Shown here piece after piece: positions 60,011 to 64,000 of a stretch of 64,000 nucleotides of DNA. How positions within the stretch are numbered: position 1 is the first letter of the stretch; the number at the start of each line of letters is the position of its first letter. Under the pieces are notes generated by a model, which searched no databases, was not told the DNA's origin, and was given only the letters and a program-made list of their open reading frames with translations. Made by a program: the position numbers and the translations under genes. Source of the stretch: Rhizodiscina lignyota (taxonomy: Eukaryota; Ascomycota; Dothideomycetes; Aulographales; Rhizodiscinaceae); assembly GCA_010015805.1 (NCBI GenBank), contig ML978146.1:104831-168830 (forward strand), in the 5' to 3' direction.

Positions 60011-60883
60011 TCATTTGCTGCCCCCGTGAAGCTTTTCGAGAGAGCTTTCCTCCTGGCGGAAGTATATCCACATGGTCTGCAGAGTGAACATTGCCAACGA
60101 CCATGCTTCGTCTCGCTTATCAATGTTCTTTAGTGACGCATCAGGATACATTTGCTTTCCGACTCTACAGCTTCTCTTTGGAAATAGAAATCCTCTCGCG
60201 ACAGCTGCCAATCCTTGAATATCCTTATCCAACGCCATACCTGCCTTTTCAACAAGTTGCTCAGTCATACCCAAGCTTGCTGTCACCCCAGGAGCAGGGA
60301 TAGGGCTGGTAAGGTCCTGCAACAAGCGAGAAATGTTGTGTCCGACATATAGTAGGGGATCTCTGTCTGGTAGGATCGACGCTAACAGCGGTTTCTTGAT
60401 AATGCACGGAGTGAATAGAAAGGTCTTTGTTGTAATGTAATCGACCGCTTTAGGTGCATCTAGTACTTCAATGTCAAAGATTGAGAGGAAAGCTGTGTCT
60501 ACACGATTGAACCGCGGGTCTTGGGCGAGTAGTTTGATGTGTTCGGCCCCGTGACTCAACCTGTAAAGTAATTCGACGACATCAAGGAAGAAGATTAATT
60601 GAAGCATAGAACTGGTCCATTTGTAATCATTTTCAACATGGAATGATCCGAGCGCCATGCAAATAGCTGAGTCGACGTGGTGGTGATCGTCTTCGTTGCA
60701 TGTTGTGAACAATGGCCCGAGGTCTTTTTCGAGAACCGAGAGAATGATTTCGCGGAAAGGGGATTTCTGCCACTTGATTCGCGCATTAGTGAAGAGGCAG
60801 CAGAGCTCATCCACTTCTTTTTGGATTGTGGCTTCGTCTTTATTGTCGCAAGAGTATCTGCGGGATAGATTTGGAGTGGACAT
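60011..60883 (-). CDS. SRR1-like domain protein
   Basis: A single exon of 290 residues from ATG 60883; the frame continues to 61015 but without an ATG. The central part resembles the SRR1 (sensitivity-to-red-light 1) domain: a strand and glycine turn in SAICMALGSFHVEN, followed by SMLQLIFFLDVVELLYRL, then AQDPRFNRVDTAFLSIFDIEV with the DPxF pattern. LFTPCIIKKPLLASILPDRDP and LLYVGHNISRLL follow as the last strands. SRR1 proteins are linked to circadian input in plants and to heme or transcription control in others; in filamentous fungi they are numerous and uncharacterised. The family call rests on pattern recognition only. The C-terminal 60 residues are not part of the domain. Confidence 0.6.
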   Translation of the reverse strand: MSTPNLSRRYSCDNKDEATIQKEVDELCCLFTNARIKWQKSPFREIILSVLEKDLGPLFTTCNEDDHHHVDSAICMALGSFHVENDYKWTSSMLQLIFFLDVVELLYRLSHGAEHIKLLAQDPRFNRVDTAFLSIFDIEVLDAPKAVDYITTKTFLFTPCIIKKPLLASILPDRDPLLYVGHNISRLLQDLTSPIPAPGVTASLGMTEQLVEKAGMALDKDIQGLAAVARGFLFPKRSCRVGKQMYPDASLKNIDKRDEAWSLAMFTLQTMWIYFRQEESSLEKLHGGSK

Positions 60884-61815
60884 GCTGTCTGTGGTCTCGC
60901 ATTTTAGGGAAAACGGTGCATAAAAAACTTGGAGCGTTCCTTCCTCTTCGAGAGTAACGCTTGTTGAAGAAGTTTCTGTGACTATGAACTTGTGAAGAAT
61001 GTTCTGATGTAACACAGTGTTGCAAAGTTTTGATCACCTCGTGGATCACATCGTGCTCGTTACCGCTATCTCAGTTTCACCGAATATAGTGAATGTATCT
61101 ATGAATATGGAAACGCGCAAAGCGGAGGCGATGTGGACTTGTTCCCCATTGCACTTTAGTGTCTAGCACATCAGCTCAAAAAAATGTGTGAGTTGGAAGG
61201 GAATCACTTGTTGCGGTGCAAAATTGTATGCTGCTAGCGGGGCAGAAGAGTACGTGTCAACGTAACATACTTGTTCGGCTCATTGTTGCGATTTCTCGAG
61301 TCATGCCCAAAATATCAATATTAGGGGGAAAGGAGGAGGGGCAATTATAAATCGCGCGAGGCTGAAAGAAGAATACTAGAATGAAGGAAATGATCACAGC
61401 CTGCACAGTGAATAATACTGTCTTGTTGCAAAGCTGGGCTGGTCGCAATTCGAAGCCGGCCTTTTTGGAAGCCGGGCCAGCCACGGAGTTCTTCCCGAGT
61501 TCCGACCAGCTGTTGTAAAGATGTAATATGCCCTGCTTATGATTTCCATGTATGATCCACAACAGTGTGGATAATCGCATGAGAATGGCTTCTTTAGGCA
61601 CGACGTTTGAAGAAGGCGGGTCCCTGGCGGCCGCCGGAGCTTCGGAGGAGTCATCTCACGTAACTTGCCGACTGATATCCGTCCGAACCAATTACAGCGA
61701 ACGTAATATGGCCTTACAGTTTGACTGATTAACATATCTGTGCTTTGGTATCTGTACGTGATGTAGAAGATGATGACGCAAGCTCTTCTTCAACTTGTAC
61801 CTCTACCGAAGAATC
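60884..61815. promoter_or_regulatory. Divergent promoter region of the SRR1-like and MFS genes
   Basis: 932 bp between two start codons. One GGCGGCCGCC palindrome lies at 61626-61635, about 185 bp before the transporter start. No gene was recognised; frames at 61257-61735 on the minus strand lack protein character. Confidence 0.4.
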
Positions 61816-63702
61816 ATGAGTAGCAAAGACTCGCGCTCATGGTCCTTTCTCCGTCTTCCTCAACGGCTGCTGCGGACAGGCGACGATGCTGGGGAGTATG
61901 CAAGACTACCACAAGAACACAACGGCCAGAGAGCTGTACCTCTCTCTGATGTTGCGAAAGAAGGACCCTCAGCGGCTGATCACGAAGACTTGCATGCTGA
62001 GAATGCCACATCGTCGAGCAAGACGTTTGAAGCTGACCCCGTTGAATCTCGAGCCGTCCTCAAAAAGATTGATATTGTGTAAGTTTCCAGCTACGGAGAT
62101 TTGTCCTTGGTCTTATGAAACTCAGATTGATGCCATTGTTGACCTTTTGCTATTTGCTACAATTTCTGGACAAGCAATCACTGAGCTATGCGACGCTTCT
62201 GGGGCTCATCGAAGACACGGTACTTATCGTGCGAATCTCAACGGAGATGTTCAACTGACATTCTCTTCCAGAATCTGCAAGGAAACGAATACTCATGGGT
62301 TGCGTCGGTTTTCTACTTTGGCTATCTCCTCTGGGAGGGACCAACATCGTACTTGATGGTACGATTTCCGCTTGGGAAATATCTGTCATGGAGCGTGTAT
62401 GTGCCCTCTCCGTCTCGACCTTTTAATCCTGTTTTGCTCAGCTGACTGAGATATCTTGCAGGCTTATTTGGGGCACCGTACTAATGTTTCACGGAGCATG
62501 CAACTCGTTCACTGGACTGATGATAACCCGCTTCTTCCTCGGCGTCGCAGAAGCGTCAGTGGCTCCTGGCTTTTCGCTCATGATGGGCATCTTCTACAAG
62601 CGGTCGGAGCAACCTTTTCGACATGGTCTCTGGTTCTGTGGGAATTCGCTTGCGCATTTCGTCGGGAGCATCCTCGGCTTCATCATCGGCAATACCAATG
62701 CTGGAATTGCGCCATGGCGTCTGCTGTTCATTATATTCGGAGCGATCACTGTGTTCTGGGCTGTGATAATGCTGCTACTCCTCCCAGATAGCCCGTCGGA
62801 CGCGAAATTCCTTTCCGCGAGAGACAAACAGGTCGCAATTGCTCGAGTTGCGGAGAACAACACTGGCATCCGGAGCCATCAGTTCAAACCGGAGCAAGTG
62901 ATGGAAGCCTTGAGAGATCCCAACGTTTGGCTGCTGACTCTCTACAACTTTTGCATCAATCTTCCGAACGGGGGCCTGACTTCGGTTTGCGCTCTTGCAA
63001 CGATGCATAAGAACAGTGCTGACACTTGACGAACAGTTTGGATCACTCGTGATCAAAGGCTTTGGCTACGGCCGTCTTCGCTCTCTACTTCTCCAGATGC
63101 CCAGCGGGTTTATTCAACTTGGAATTGTCATTCTGGTCACCATTCTCCCTTCAAAAATACGCAATATTCGTACGCTCTTGATGTTTGTCGCTGTCATGAT
63201 CAGCAATCTCGGCATCGCCATAGTCTACTTTGTGGACCCGGCATACAAACACGTAAGACTGGCGGGTTACTACCTCTGTGTCTCATACGGAGCACAATTT
63301 CCGCTCGGATTGTCGTTGGTATCTTCGAATGTTGGTGGATTCACAAAGAAAGCTACTGTCACGGGTCTGATGTTCGTGTCATACTGCGTGGGGAACATTG
63401 TCGGGCCTCAATTCTACTTCCCATCTGAGGCACCGCGATACACGGTATGTCGGATGAACGAGAATTAGGCGTATTGAATACTGATCGAGCTCTCGCAGAC
63501 TGGAATCGCATCGGCTCTTACTGGATTCAGTGTTTCATGCTTGCTTCTGATCGTACTTCGAATACATCTAATTCGGGAGAATAAGCGAAGAGATCGAGCT
63601 ATAAACGCGGACACAGTAGATGTAGAGGTAGAAGAAGGATTAGATTCAAGGATTAGCGACCTGACTGACTGGCAACGGCCGAGTTTTCGATATGTCTATT
63701 AA
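61816..63702 (+). CDS. MFS transporter, Dal5-type anion/cation symporter (allantoate/nicotinate-like)
   Basis: Exons 61816..62078, 62126..62219, 62272..62396, 62462..62984, 63037..63444, 63499..63702, 538 residues with all phases closing. The N-terminal cytosolic part of about 85 residues leads to KKIDIVLMPLLTFCYLLQFLDKQSL (in two pieces), a hallmark of the Dal5/anion-cation symporter family. Then come GNEYSWVASVFYFGYLLWEGP, WGTVLMFHGACNSF, and RFFLGVAEASVAPGF, and the central loop RLRSLLLQMPSGFIQ. Twelve hydrophobic segments are expected and visible. Family members take up allantoate, nicotinate, pantothenate, biotin or small organic acids with protons across the plasma membrane; substrate not predictable. 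No neighbouring biosynthetic gene points to one. Confidence 0.9.
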
Positions 63703-63764
63703 GTAGTTTATTTAGTCTATAGTCCCTATGCCTACACGCGTTGCTTACTCAAGCATTCTACTCT
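63703..63764. other. Transporter 3' flank
   Basis: Short AT-rich 3' flank of the MFS gene before the C-rich repeat begins. Confidence 0.3.
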
Positions 63765-63940
63765 GGAACGCGTCGCCTTCCCGCAACTTGCCCCATTTCA
63801 CCCCCTTGTTGACACCTAGGAACGCGTCGCCTTCCCAATTTCACCCGCCTGCCCCCCATGTTACGCGCACGGATCGCGTCGCGATTCACTGCCCTCTGGG
63901 AACCCGTCGCGAATCCCTCTCCCCCTGAATCTGGGCTTGT
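63765..63940. repeat. Imperfect C-rich tandem repeat
   Basis: The string GGAACGCGTCGCCTTCCC occurs exactly at 63765 and 63819. Related strings follow at 63871 (GGATCGCGTCGCGATTCA) and 63899 (GGAACCCGTCGCGAATCCC). Spacing is 54, 52 and 28 bp. Units carry ATTTCACCC-like strings and long C runs. The base composition is very unlike the neighbouring gene. The array may continue past the AT-rich right edge of the window. Confidence 0.65.
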
Positions 63941-64000
63941 ATGGCCTGTGCGCTGCGCGCCCGTCCGCACTTGATAATAACTACTTTAACTACTATCATA

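Noticed and set aside
61257-61735. Two minus-strand frames upstream of the MFS gene
   Set aside because: No motifs, and they overlap each other in different frames within a promoter region.
1-64000. CRISPR arrays, tRNA genes, intact transposons or viral genes
   Set aside because: None was found on reading both strands. A few B-box-like GTTCGA strings (near 15850 and 44417) lack a cloverleaf. A tRNAscan-SE and repeat-library search would be needed to exclude degenerate copies.

Overview
The window reads as nuclear DNA of a filamentous ascomycete (Pezizomycotina). Genes carry short GT-AG introns, mostly 45-80 nt, often with a CTAA-type branch point just before the acceptor. Fungus-restricted families recur (Zn2Cys6 regulators, fungal rhodopsin-like membrane proteins, Dal5-type MFS, APC permease, GH64, GH92), and a dispersed single 5S rRNA gene is present. 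A dothideomycete is plausible, but the sequence alone does not settle the class. Most protein genes below had to be re-spliced by hand; exon limits are given so they can be checked.

Layout. 1-9.4 kb: the 3' part of a GH92 mannosidase gene, a seven-helix rhodopsin-like membrane protein divergent from an APC-type amine/amino-acid permease, and a microsomal P450. 10.2 kb: a 5S rRNA gene. 10.9-30.0 kb: a compact oxidative gene block with a Zn2Cys6 regulator, a 3-hydroxyacyl-CoA-dehydrogenase-like enzyme, a class III CoA-transferase, an AMID-type FAD oxidoreductase, a dehydrogenase fused to a YWTD-type propeller, a second P450 with an unusual anchorless N-terminus, a cytochrome b5/b5-reductase fusion and a GMC oxidase. 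30.2-37 kb: housekeeping genes (Arl3/ARFRP1 GTPase, a conserved membrane protein, mitochondrial ribosomal protein mL41, UTP14). 37-49.5 kb: a fungal membrane protein, a membrane-anchored methyltransferase, a decayed copy of the UTP14 3' end, and secreted or surface proteins (GH64, pepsin-like protein, GPI protein). 49.6-64 kb: an AhpD-like/aldehyde dehydrogenase fusion, a zinc alcohol dehydrogenase, a second Zn2Cys6 regulator, a low-complexity protein, an SRR1-like protein, a Dal5-type transporter and a C-rich repeat at the right edge.

Main result. The 10.9-30 kb block looks like an undescribed catabolic cluster. One coherent reading is hydroxylation by the P450, fed by the adjacent divergent b5/b5-reductase fusion; alcohol oxidation by the GMC enzyme; ATP-independent activation by the CoA-transferase; and dehydrogenation by the two HAD-type enzymes, all under the local regulator. 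The palindromic hexamer CGGCCG, sometimes extended to ACTCGGCCGAGT, occurs 13 times by hand count in about 3.0 kb of intergenic DNA of this block, where fewer than one is expected by chance. That makes it a candidate shared operator. The substrate is not identifiable from sequence.
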